This document shows positions 11,169 through 21,529 of a stretch of DNA of 64,000 bases, piece by piece (position 1 is the stretch's first letter; every line of letters begins with the position of its first letter). The position numbers and the translations under genes are program-made. Source of the stretch: Spinellus fusiger (lineage: Eukaryota > Mucoromycota > Mucoromycetes > Mucorales > Phycomycetaceae); the NCBI GenBank assembly GCA_025094145.1, contig JALLLS010000074.1:107907-171906 (forward strand), written 5' to 3'. The notes under the pieces were generated by a model. It was not told where the DNA came from, did not search any database, and was given only the letters and a program-made list of their open reading frames with translations.

Positions 11169-12522
11169 CATGGGACGGTCCATTAATCTCTGTGCTCGAA
11201 ATCCTTTCTCTTTTGCTTCCCCACAGGCAACTGTTCACGCATTGCTTGACGAGTTACAGAATTCCCTTCACAATCCTTTTCCTACTTCTACAGTTTCGGA
11301 TGACTCTTCTGAGTCGTCAGATTCCTCTTACAGTCCGTCTCATGTCACTGTTACTTGGGCTCCTGTGAATTGTTTGTTGTATGCTGATGATGTGGCTCTT
11401 ATGGGCTGCCCAGAAGATATACATCGAATGCTGGCACTTGCCGAAATTCACTCGACCCTCCTTGGTTACAAATGGAGTCCCTCCAAATGTGAAGTACTCA
11501 ATGCCCCGGCCAATGTGCCGTTTTACCTCTATGGCAACGAGCTTCCAACCTGTGATACTTTCAAGTACCTTGGTATCCCCTTTTCACGTCAAGGTATTAA
11601 CCAAGACGCACTTTTCTCACACTCGCAAGTCAAGGCAATTGCAGTAATGCAAAAGCTGAGAGGAATGGGTGTAAACATGTATGGCTTTGGGATTACAGCA
11701 GCCCTAAGAGCGTATACTGTTTTTGTTCGGCCTATCCTTGAGTATGGGTTGGCTATTTGTAATGTCAATAGACTAGGCATCCGCCCGCTACAAATCTGTC
11801 AGTCTGCTTGTCTGAGACTTTGTCTTGCTAGATCTGCTACTGCTAGGTTTGGAACGATCCAGGTTGCCCAATTAGCTGCCCTCCCTAACATATACTCTCG
11901 TTTTCTTTATCTGCAAGCCAAATTTGTTGAGCGCGCAGCTACCCTTCCTGAAGACACCCTCCTCTGGTGCCTTGTCCCGCAGCTTGAAGCACCCCAGAGT
12001 AAAGCCAGATGGATTAAGCTACGTGGCAATGTACTCTGGCAAAATGCTCAAAGAATACGACGGGCTCACAACCCTCCTAAATATCCATTAAAAGTAGCTT
12101 ATCTTGAACGTCTTCAAAGTGAAATTACTAGTCTAGTACGTGGCAAGAATCCGCTGGTGACGGTAGCCCGTGGACTATGTAGACCTGTTTGGGATCCAAT
12201 TCTTCTACTACCGTGCACGCGCAAAGAAAGACATCGTTTACTAAAATGGAGGATTGCTTGGTTACCACCAACACCTTCAGTTCCTTGCCAATGTGGCCAC
12301 CCATCTGCCAATCGGGACCACTTTCTCACTTGCACATTCGTTGACCATGAACGCTCCACGTTCTTGTTCTTCTTAGTTCCTGCACCACCACAAGACGTTC
12401 ATCCAATTGACTATTGTCTAAATCTTCTGCCGCGCACGGTTAAGTCTTTTGTTAAATGGCGAGACCTTTGGCCCAGTTTGTTAATACTGCTGCAAGCCAT
12501 TGATCGAGCCACGTCTACTTGA
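11169..12522 (+). pseudogene. LINE reverse transcriptase, C-terminal part, 5' truncated with late nonsense
   Basis: The frame is open through the whole body. Catalytic YADD is in CLLYADDVALMG (about 11377), followed by the thumb region (FKYLGIPFS) and a C-terminal zf-RVT-like Cys/His motif (CQCGHPS...HFLTC). The fingers and first catalytic Asp are missing through 5' truncation. The frame stops with TGA after RATST. The copy at the right end of the window has CGA there and continues about 50 residues to THS-stop. In this copy the same reading continues to TAA near 12683, so the TGA is a point mutation. Not functional by itself. Confidence 0.9.
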
Positions 12523-13085
12523 GACTTTAAGGTAGAGCCATCAGCTGGTAGCTTGCTCATTGAGGCTGCTGATGGGTGTGTTGAGCGGGAACGCCAACGC
12601 CGCCATAGAGTGCAAAGACTCCTGCAGCAACAGACGCTGTATCTTCACTTCTCCTCCGATATCTCCTCTACCACCCATTCTTAACCCGTTTAGCAAAGCC
12701 AGAAGCTGCTAGTGTAGTTGCTGTATTTGTGTCCTCAGGATTGTCCGAGTTGCTCTAAGTATCCCTCGTTGGATTTCAGATTACCACAGGATGACGGTTA
12801 TCTTTTTGGTGTCCTGGTTTCCTTGCTGACTTTATGGCCTTTTGGATGTCTATTCATAATTCTCATTTTACCATCATTTCTCATTTTTCATCATTTTTCC
12901 CTCATCTGAGGCTTTGTATTTCTCGGTCCTTCTATTTCCCATTCATTTGCATTCTTTTTTTTTCACTTTCGTATTTGAAGTGTTTTAATGTTTATTCTAT
13001 TTTTTCAAAAGTTCTCATAGGGTGGCTAACATGCCCAATGCGCGAATAGCAATCAACACCCACAAATAAAAAATACTTTGAACTG
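11169..13085 (+). mobile_element. 5'-truncated LINE (non-LTR retrotransposon), copy 1
   Basis: The body runs from about 11169 to about 13082-13087. It encodes the C-terminal half of a reverse transcriptase, then a T-rich 3' UTR and the conserved tail ending AAATACTTTGAACTGTA. The 15-mer CTGTACACACCAGGA occurs immediately left (11154-11168) and right (13083-13097). It is part of the terminal repeat of the mariner element to the right, so this LINE inserted into that terminus and duplicated 10-15 bp of it. Related tails lie at 23590, 58205, 62515 and 63174. Confidence 0.9.
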
Positions 13086-13087
13086 TA

Positions 13088-15198
13088 CACACCAGGAGAT
13101 TTTTGGGATATATAAAGAAATATCCTGAGAATAAAATCGCAATATTATTATGATTGGCTAATATGTTTAAAAAGGCCTTTTCGCTGTCTGAATGGTCGAT
13201 TTCAAACTCTACTTGCCTATTCTAGCAATGACGATTGACTTTACAGCCAATTCTATGCTTTTAAATTTCAAAGACAAGAAATAGAACAAGAATCACCCCA
13301 AAATGACAACCCAGCTATTGATATTCTTCTCTTAACATAATGTGTTAACTATAAGCCCACAGTATTTGCAGAGTAACAATGTTTAAGAAAATATTTATTA
13401 TAGGACACACAGAATTAACTCTAGTGGTTATTGTCCATAAAATAGAACCAAATTCACTTACATTGAGAACTGTATAGTCATTTATTGACAATATTAATAA
13501 TCACTTCAGTAACTATGTTATTGTAACTGGTATTAACAGTGGTGCTTAATGATCACAAAGTATTGTTTCTAATACTGGGCTTTAGGCTCAAGGCAAAGAG
13601 TGTGTGAATTGTTTAACTTGTGAGTTTTATGAGTAGAGACTAGTGTACACCCCACCAGAATAGAGAAAGATCATTATTTGTTTTGATACTCCCCTCCTTT
13701 TGTTATTTCCCACACTGCACATACAACTTAACACCCAAGTACTCGTCAAGATGAGCATAGCTGAGCAAGGTAATGTGCCATTATTAACAAAGAGAAACAA
13801 TAGAAAGAAGTGATAGACACTACCAAAGGCTACTCTAATGATAAAAAGATAAGCATTGTCTTCATCTGGGCTTGAGCTCATTGTTTTCTACAAGACACTC
13901 ATTGTATTGTTATTGGGCGAGTAAAGACTCCTTTCAATTCAGTCTTAGGCAGTCCTCTATACTATCTAGGATATACTCCTGAGCATATTTATATATCTCT
14001 TAATAATAAAGCTGTGATTATTCAGACAAGTAGAAAATAACGAGACTGAACAAAGATAATTTTTATTAATTGAAGAGTGGTTCATTATTTATACTTTTTG
14101 TGGGTACTTATCCTTCAGTGGCATTCTACCTTTTGGTAGTTAATGATTAGTCCATGGCATAGCTTATTGATAGATGCAACTGTACGGTTGGTGTAGATAA
14201 TCTATCCTATGGTAGTTTACATAGGTGTAGCCTTATGGTTGGTGTAGGTGTTCTAACTAATGGCAGACTACATGTTGGAGCCTTATGGTTGGTTCATTGA
14301 ATAAGCACACCATTATAGAGCCATCTATTATGTGTTTTCACTTTAATTGCCTTTGATAGGTCTTATTTAATCCACTAAGGATTTATAGATGAAGGTAGCT
14401 CTTATTAAGTGTCCGATAGTAAATTGAGCTTAGAAGGTTGATTTGTAGTTACGACCGATCAGTGAGATGATACAGAGATGTACTATGGTACTTGTATGCA
14501 CTCAAGCTTTCATAGAGTATTCTGAATGTCACAGCATACTACTCATGTTGACCAATTCATAGAGAATCTTTGGATTGAAGTCGGAACACGACAAAAGCAC
14601 AAGGCTTTTAGGGTGTGGATTCTATTGCTATGAAGGAATACACCTAGAACAGTAGTAGCTATAGTAATAGTATATTATTAGCTACAGTATTATTAGCTAT
14701 ATTATTATAATAAACAATTTTATCTATCATGTCTGGGTTTAACTAAAGGAAATCCGGACAGTTCAGAGTAAACAAAGTCTGATCTTTATTGATGGGTCTT
14801 TCTCTCTTCTTTTATACTTTTCTAATTGATATTGTCTACTAATAAAAGCTATGGAAAGGCCCCTGTTACTACAGTATCATCCCTGAGATATACGCCTTGC
14901 TACTAACTCATCTTCTACCATGTGGTCCCGTTTAGGCAATTTGTGTTTCTGTTGACTGGGATGATCGATAGTTCTGTTTATGGAAATGTGATTATCCGAC
15001 AATCAACAATTTTATTCATAAACAATATATTTTATTGATAATACAATTTGATATTGAGGTATCCTACAAAAGAAAATAATAATTTGGATACTCACAAACC
15101 TTTTGATTTTAATTATTGTTCCATAAAAGGTGAGGTTTTCTTTTAGGTAAAAGGAAGGAGATATCACTGTTTAAAGACCCGGAAATTCTTTAGGTGTG
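13088..15198 (-). mobile_element. Mariner-like element, copy 1 (2.1 kb, TA-flanked)
   Basis: Ends: TA|CACACCAGGAGATTTTTGGG on the left and, reverse-complemented, TA|CACACCTAAAGAATTTCCGG on the right. TA target duplication and matching inverted ends are features of the Tc1/mariner group. The interior shares blocks with copy 2 (13627-13900 with 54242-54530; 14580-14715 with 54610-54725; 15005-15110 with 54725-54840) and copy 3, including a shared frame encoding SSPDED...YLFI.R...GS.YH at 13881..13627. No transposase is recognised here. A solo LTR is nested at 14730-15001. Confidence 0.82.
14730..15001. mobile_element. Solo LTR nested in mariner-like copy 1
   Basis: The 272-bp insert begins TGTCTGGG and ends TATCCGACA (TGTC...GACA inverted ends). 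It is flanked by ATCA at 14726-14729 and 15002-15005. Copies 2 and 3 lack it. Copy 3 reads CTATCAACAATTTTATTC without interruption, which is the expected empty site with one ATCA. No internal retroelement sequence remains. Confidence 0.8.
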
Positions 15199-16365
15199 TA
15201 GTAATTGTACATGATCCGTTTACAGACAGTCATTATCCAACAATTGCAACTCTTTTCCCTTCCTCCCAATAGACCTCTGACTAACAGTCAAGTCTTTGGG
15301 GGCAGTACTATAAGCAATCTGGTATGCTTAATAGACCAGTCACTTCCACACCTCATGATGACAACCAGGTCACTCAACTATTTATCAGCTTGGTTCAGTT
15401 TATAAAGTAATACAGGTATATGCCACGCTACATAGTTTTATAATGTTAGACACACGACAGCTGGGATTCTTCTTAGTGTTCAAAAAATCAGAAACAAAAG
15501 GTGTGTTTGTAATATAAGAAATATATTTCGCAAAGCCATTTTGTATCTAGCATCTAGCTAACTTACATACTGATTCTATCTGATATATTAGGCTATATAA
15601 AATTACAAAAGCAATCTCTTCCAAAAGCAAAGTAAGGGTCCCTAGCATATTAATATGCTAGGGACCCTTACTTCCATATTTGTAATATTAGTTATGATCG
15701 AGCTCACATGCTAAAGATGTTGTATTATGCTGATTGATATCCCCGTTTATCATGCCTATACCATGGTAAATTGATTATCTACTACCACTACTATATAAAA
15801 CCATAGTATGGTCTTGGAGCAGATCATTTAGAATAAAAGAGATGAACTCTAAAATATCATTATAGTCTATAAAGTTGTCAATAAAATAGAACTCTTTAGA
15901 AGATAAAATAATAAAATAATATCCAACTATGGATATCTATATTTTAAATAAATTTTATGAATAAGAGAAAAGAAAGACAAACTTCAAATATAAATCTTCG
16001 TATTGCATTAATAACTCTATTAAGATATTCATGCAGATACTAAAGTGATGTCTTAATAATATTAAGAATGAAGAAAAACAGGCAATAGTTAATACACTGA
16101 ATACTACTGCAGTCTTTAATTAGCCAAGGTAATCAATCATTGTATAAAGGTGTATACTAAGATAATTACTACAAAGAACGTCAACTAGGCCATTCAGCAG
16201 ATTGACACAAATAGTAATTTGTTAAAAGAGAATAAAGATGCCAACAAAAAATGTCTTCAAGACAACGGCTATTCAACGGAAGAAACAAACGCTTAAAAAT
16301 TAGTATCTTAAAGACAGAATATTATAGCTAATAGACACAAACATTCTAGAACATGAAGAAATTAG
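15199..16365. other. AT-rich stretch with one perfect palindrome, no gene recognised
   Basis: Apart from the 44-bp palindrome at 15630-15673 I see no exon chain, RNA gene or terminal repeat. A short open frame at 15205-15405 has no recognisable features. Confidence 0.55.
15630..15673. repeat. Perfect 44-bp palindrome (2 x 22 bp, no spacer)
   Basis: Arms 15630-15651 and 15652-15673 are exact reverse complements. The outer part contains AAGTAAGGGTCCCTAGC and the centre is CATATTAATATG. It is more GC-rich than its surroundings and not part of a recognised gene or terminal repeat. Confidence 0.97.
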
Positions 16366-16374
16366 TATAAAAAG
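16366..16374 (+). promoter_or_regulatory. Probable TATA box of the secreted-protein gene
   Basis: TATAAAAAG stands 71 bp upstream of the start codon at 16437, a plausible distance for a fungal TATA promoter. Position and sequence only. Confidence 0.5.
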
Positions 16375-16436
16375 GTAGTCTAAAGACCTATTTTTTGTTA
16401 TTCATTCTATTCTTTAACTGCCATTATCTTGCTACT

Positions 16437-17043
16437 ATGTTGAAATCTATTGTGATTCCCATCTTTGCCCTGGTCTCTCTTATCTCTGCTTCTCCTATTT
16501 TGAATGACAAGTATAATTCTAACATCCAAATGTAAGGCATTCATTATCAATAATATCCATCTACATGTCTTTTTTACTGGCCTGTACTAATAAATAATTC
16601 AGTACGCAGCTCAGAAATGGAGAAATGTTGATAGGTGGACAGACTCACACTGTTAAAAGGTATATCCTCAATACGCACTTGGTTGGTATTGAATTAACAT
16701 GTGTATGGTTATACAGGGAAATAAATAATCTCGAAAACAGAATTCTCGAGAATGCCATGTAAGTATTGAAAAAAGTCATAGTCATCTTTTATTCATGTTT
16801 CTTGATTTAGTGGTAATCCACTTCTTCGCCGTATCTTACAACATCCAGATGAGAGAGAAGACAGTAAGTAAATTGAAGAGCGTATATAACAGATGCAAAT
16901 AATGTTATCATTTCTTAGCTGTCTTGAGTAAGAACATTGGTATCCATAAGGGCTCTCCCAAAGCCCCTACTCCTGAAGAGCCTACTCAGGACTGTTGTGA
17001 AGCTCAACTTGATACTGATAATTCTCTTGATGGGAACAACTGA
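16437..17043 (+). CDS. Small secreted protein, 123 residues, five exons, unknown family
   Basis: Exons: 16437..16531, 16603..16659, 16717..16758, 16811..16863, 16919..17043; all four introns have GTAAGG, GTATAT or GTAAGT donors and AG acceptors and keep frame. The N-terminus MLKSIVIPIFALVSLISASP is a clear signal peptide (cleavage likely after SAS-P). The mature part is short and polar with REINNLENRILENA and a CC pair near the C-terminus (TQDCCEAQL). No family recognised. It is the only intact host-type gene in a 26-kb transposon island, a setting common for effector-like or lineage-specific secreted proteins (inference). The stop TGA was created by insertion of a tRNA half. Before that the frame would have run on to TAA at 17135-17137. 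Confidence 0.75.
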
Positions 17044-17048
17044 GAGAT

Positions 17049-17085
17049 ACGGTTTTAGCTCAGTTGGTAGAGTGGTGGACTGTAA
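17049..17085 (+). pseudogene. Retroposed 5' half of tRNA-Tyr (anticodon GTA)
   Basis: Bases 17049-17085 fit tRNA positions 1-37: acceptor arm 17049-17055, TA at 8-9, D stem GCTC (17058-17061) with GAGT (17070-17073), D loop AGTTGGTA, anticodon loop C-T-GTA-A ending at position 37. The 3' half is absent. The block lies between two copies of TGATGGGAACAA (17028-17039 and 17086-17097). Position 37 is where nuclear tRNA-Tyr genes carry their intron, so the fragment matches the 5' exon. Eight bases of unknown origin precede it. Confidence 0.75.
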
Positions 17086-17274
17086 TGATGGGAACAAGTT
17101 GATAACTACACCTACTCATATACCAATGTCATCCTAAATGTAGAAGCATCATTTTATACTCCAACCATTTCTCTATAATTAAAGAATATAAATGCTTTAC
17201 TTTTCCTGCTTATCAAAACTTAAGTAACTAGTACAATTAATCGGTGCTTTTTAAATGTAAATGTCCTTTTTATA

Positions 17275-18637
17275 AAGTGATCAAACAAATGTAATCGACC
17301 ATTTCAGATACAGATCTCCTTTTTTGGATTCATACTTTATCTTAATAGTGTTATAATTTCATGAATTCATTAGCTAAAGACATAAAACTTTCAGTAGATA
17401 TATATAACAGTGTTTAGAATACATAAGATAGGCTTTATTACAAGGTTAATTAATAGTCACTGTGGCCACCCATGGCATCAATGACGGCCTGGCATCTCCT
17501 CCCCATGCTGGCAATGAGGGTGTCTGTCACTTCCTTCGATATTTTACCCCATTATAGCATCAGGGCCGCCTCCAACTTCTCCTTGGTGGAATATACCCTC
17601 CTGTTCTTCCTAATAACCTTCTTGAGGTGGGCCCACAGATGCTCAATTAGATTGAGATCAGTATTGTGAGGGCCAGTAAGGAAGAGTTTCTACACTCTTT
17701 GCTGCCTTCCATTCACTAGTTTTCTTGCTCGTATGGGGTCTAGCATTGTCCTCCTGTAGGCGGTGACTGACTCCAGGGTTTGCGAGAGAGAGACGCTCGA
17801 GCTCGGGGCAGTAGGCCTCTCCCAAGGCATTGATGTGCTTGTTGGAGTTTATCCTGCCCTTCACTACGATCCATCTTCCAACACCCTCCCCACTAAAACA
17901 ATACATAACATCACTCCAAAACCTCCAAGATTTGTTGTCTCCAGGATGTTCTTGGGATCAAAGGCCGTACCACACTGCCTGATGGATTTGATTCCCCTGT
18001 CATGGCTCATCAGCTCTACTCTGGACTCATCAGACCAGACAACCTCTTGCCACTGCTCAAGTGTCCAACCAATGTGCTCATAGGCCCACTGGAGCCTTGC
18101 CTCCATATGTTTCTTGGTGAGAAAAGGCCTCACCACTGGACTGAAAGGGTGGAGCCCCATTTCATCAAGGTACCTCTTCAGAGTCTTGTCTGATTCCTTG
18201 ATGGCCATGCTTGCCCTAATGGCCTCCTTGGTCTGATGAGAATCACTGACCACTGTTTTTCTCAACCAGTGGAGAGCCCTGTCATTCAACTTTCTTCATC
18301 GGCCACTCTTGGGAGAAGGTACTAACTAGCCTGTTTCCCTGTAGTGCTTCACTATGTCTCTCACAGTAGAATCAGGTATGTTAAACATGCGAGATGCCTT
18401 GGCTTGGGTGGTGTTCATGTTCAGCACCTCATGCAAGATGGCTGTACAAGTCTCAAAGCTGGTATATTTTTCATACATCTCAGGGGTCTTGTTAAAGATG
18501 CTCATGGTATTGGATAATGCAGACACTATATGAAAAGAAGTGCCATGAACAGAGAAAAGAATACTATATGTTATTTTATTTTGTATAAAAATAGCCTGGA
18601 ATTTAAAACATCACGGTTACTTTTTTTCGGATCACTT
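17275..18637 (-). mobile_element. Complete-length Tc1-like transposon (1.36 kb), inactive
   Basis: Inverted ends AAGTGATCAAACAAATGTAA (left) and, reverse-complemented on the right, AAGTGATCCGAAAAAAAGTA match over about 30 bp with few differences. Both are flanked by TA (17273-17274 and 18638-18639). It encodes a DDE transposase on the minus strand, broken by frameshifts. It lies 0.2 kb downstream of the secreted-protein gene. Confidence 0.88.
17450..18526 (-). pseudogene. Tc1-type DD34E transposase, frameshifted
   Basis: Order on the minus strand: an N-terminal helix-turn-helix (ASRMFNIPDSTVRDIVKHYR), a second HTH/linker (KLNDRALHWLRKTVVSD), the first catalytic Asp in VVWSDESRVEL, the second in QEDNARPH, and the Glu region LNLIEHLWAHLKK followed by the C-terminus to a stop at 17450. 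At least two frame changes (near 18300 and near 17690-17870) and a stop near 17550 interrupt it. Length across the breaks matches the usual 340-350 residues. It is a recent relic since terminal repeats are intact. Confidence 0.88.
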
Positions 18638-18639
18638 TA

Positions 18640-20057
18640 TCTCCCGGAGTCGTATTTTTTATTATAAACTTTGATAGACTATTGTCCTTGAGAGTGTTAC
18701 ACCAGCTGTCACCCCAAGGAATTTTAAAAGCACTCAGAAGCAAAAACTCTGCCTAATTCTTTTCAAAATAGACTAAAAAAACTGTTTCAACTTCATCTAG
18801 TTGATTTTTATGATTATATTTTTATGATTATACTGTAAGGCATACATGGTTGTTAAGATAAAACTAGGCGGGGTTTGTTTATATGTTTGATTTTTTTTTA
18901 CCATTTATGTATTAGGATTGAGAACTGTCCTATAGTTTATTAAGAGATTATAGTCTACAGATATAAAACTATTCAAGTTCATGAGTAGAAGAAATAAGAT
19001 TCAAAGAAAGTGAAGATCTTTGTGGCTGGGGTATGTGGAAGCAGTATTTATGTGACTGAAGATTATAGGAGTGGCAATTTGGGGAGGCATTGTATTTTTC
19101 CTTTTTAAAATGAAACATTGTCTCAAGCGACGACTGCATTTTGATCACCAATAAACTCGGGTGTATGGATGACAGATCTTTGTTATACTATAGCAAACTA
19201 TATATTTTTCACCAAATTACACTTTATTCTTCATCTGTAGATTTATGTGCACAAAATAGAATAGAGAGAAATTTCTATTGTAAAAAAAGTTTACAAGTTT
19301 TCTCTACTTAGTTTGAAGTAACAACGGAAGATATAACTATAGATTTGTGATTTACACAAGACATTTACAACCTGATATAAATATAGCCCATTACTCATGG
19401 GATAGATATGAATACTTAGTAAGAATAAATACATAAATAGTAGACTAGTAGATATTTTTTTTTTTGAATAAGACTTCTGAAAAAAGAGTGTGTGTGTTCA
19501 TAGAATAGTTTTGGATATATAAAAATAACCACTCTGGAAGACATGATTCTTGTAGACACATAGTGGTATAGATCACTGCATCAAATATCTGACTGCTTGT
19601 TAGTCGTGGACCATGCATTGGCTGAGTAGTTTATTGATGTATTTCCGCGGAAACTGAGGTTGTATTTATTGAAAAGAGAACTTGGACTGACAGACTTGTT
19701 CCGACAGCTGTCTCATACACATTTTATATTTCATTTTAATACCCTCCAGATGAGACATGAAAAAAAACATGACAAAATGAGTGAAAACAGGATAGAGCAC
19801 TGAACTAAACATTTTCTATCGAGTATACTACCAGAGACAAGGTAAAAAGGTTTGATAATTTAAAAGGACGAGATATCTCAAACGCCTAAATGCTTTGAGG
19901 CTGGAGATGAGATTTTTAGAGTATCTCTATATATTTATTAAAAAAAAAGGTAAGAAAACATAAATATAACCATAATCTTTACTTTTTCTTCTTAAATTTA
20001 ATTTATTTGTATTTTTTTCTGTGATTCTATAAGCCTTTTCAAATAACTTATTTAGGC
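18640..20057. other. AT-rich stretch, nothing recognised
   Basis: About 1.4 kb of AT-rich DNA with homopolymer runs. An open frame at 18969-19151 (-) has no motif. No gene or terminal repeat recognised. Confidence 0.55.
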
Positions 20058-20059
20058 TA

Positions 20060-21075
20060 CACACCAGGAGGATTTTCTGGCTTTTAAGCGGTAGTATCTT
20101 CTTCCTTTTACATCCGATAAAGTATTTTTTTTATAGAAAACTGTTAATAATAAAAAGGTTTATGGATATCCAAAACATTATTTTCATATATAGAATACAT
20201 TACTATCAAATTATATTACTATCAAATTATATTGTTTATGAATAAAATTGTTGATAGATAGAAATTCTTATTATTATAATATAGCTAATAATATACTATT
20301 ACAATAGCTACTGCCTAAGTGTATTTCTTATAGAAATATAATACATACCCTAAAAGCTTAATGCTTTGTTCTTAGGATATAGATATTTATACTCTGGTGT
20401 ATACCTTAGACACTATTGACAGTATAGAAAGACCACCTAAAACTGACTTGAGAGTCTTTATTTATTAACAATACAATGAGTGTCTTGTGGATCACAATGA
20501 GCTCAAGCCCAGATGAAGAAATTATTTACCTTTTTACCTCAAGAATAGCCTTTGGTAGTGTCTATCACTTCTTTTTATTGTTTTGCTTTGTTAATAATAA
20601 CACATTATGTTAAAATAATGGTAGTGACTGAGTCGTAATACTAAATTCATTTTTTTCTTTTTGTCGTCTTTGGGTCTTTAGGCCAATGGTATACGGAACA
20701 GTGGAACGTTTAGTTAAACTCTGTTGTCTATTGAATAAAATTACTACATCTTTTATAATTTTCTAATGGTATAGATTCAGGGGCTAGCTATCAAAATACT
20801 ATGAACTATCGACATCCCTCAATATTCGATAGTCCCCTTTCTCGGTTTAGTAATAAATGAGTTCTAATTCTTAAGAAGAGTGATTCATCCAAATATGGAA
20901 AAAGTCTTCATGACATTTTATATCTAGTTTTATGGTGTTTAATTGTTAAGTCAATAGTTATTGCTAAAATAGGCAGACAACGAAAAGGCCTTTTCAAATA
21001 CATTAGCCAATCAAAATATATTATGGTTTTATTCTCCGTGAATTTCCTTACATATCTCAGAAATCTCCTGGTATG
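20060..21075 (+). mobile_element. Mariner-like element, copy 3 (1.0 kb, opposite orientation)
   Basis: Ends: TA|CACACCAGGAGGATTTTCTGG and, reverse-complemented, TA|CATACCAGGAGATTTCTGAG. The left end matches the right end of copy 2 (TTTTCTGGCTTTTA), so it is inverted relative to copies 1 and 2. It carries the ACAATTTTATTCAT block on the minus strand and the SSPDEE...YLF frame at about 20477-20620. Bases 20660-20915 repeat at 62190-62441. It has no transposase, so it is non-autonomous or internally deleted. Confidence 0.75.
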
Positions 21076-21529
21076 TAAATTATTTTCTTAGAAGCATATA
21101 AAATTGTAGATATAAAATGATTGATAATTTTTCATGAAAGTTATGGTAATTATAATATGTTTTGATCTAATTATTGTGAAATCTAATTAGTTATATTCAT
21201 AAAACCATAGTGAGAAAAATATCAAAGACTTCAATTATAGAGGGTATAAAAATTGACAGAACAATAAATATAAGTCTATTAAGTCTAAAGGCTTGGTACT
21301 TGATATTTCTATACTTGGCATCTAGCATATCTCTGAATCTTCTTTTCTTAGTAGAAATAAAATTATCGGTGGTTCCAACGACTATTTCTTTCCACTTTAG
21401 TGTTAAGCTATTTCTAAATTCCTGGAATATGCTTCTTGCTGCCTTTTTCAAATATAAAAGAATGTAGTATCCCAAAGCTGCTCAATTGTTTAAGTCGGAG
21501 TTTCAGTATCATGACCATATTAACCTTTT

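Noticed and set aside
17049..17097. A functional tRNA gene
   Set aside because: The T arm and the 3' half of the anticodon and acceptor stems are missing; only positions 1-37 are present.
17763..18193. Plus-strand frame of about 100 codons
   Set aside because: It is antisense to the Tc1 transposase relic, whose DDE motifs read on the minus strand.
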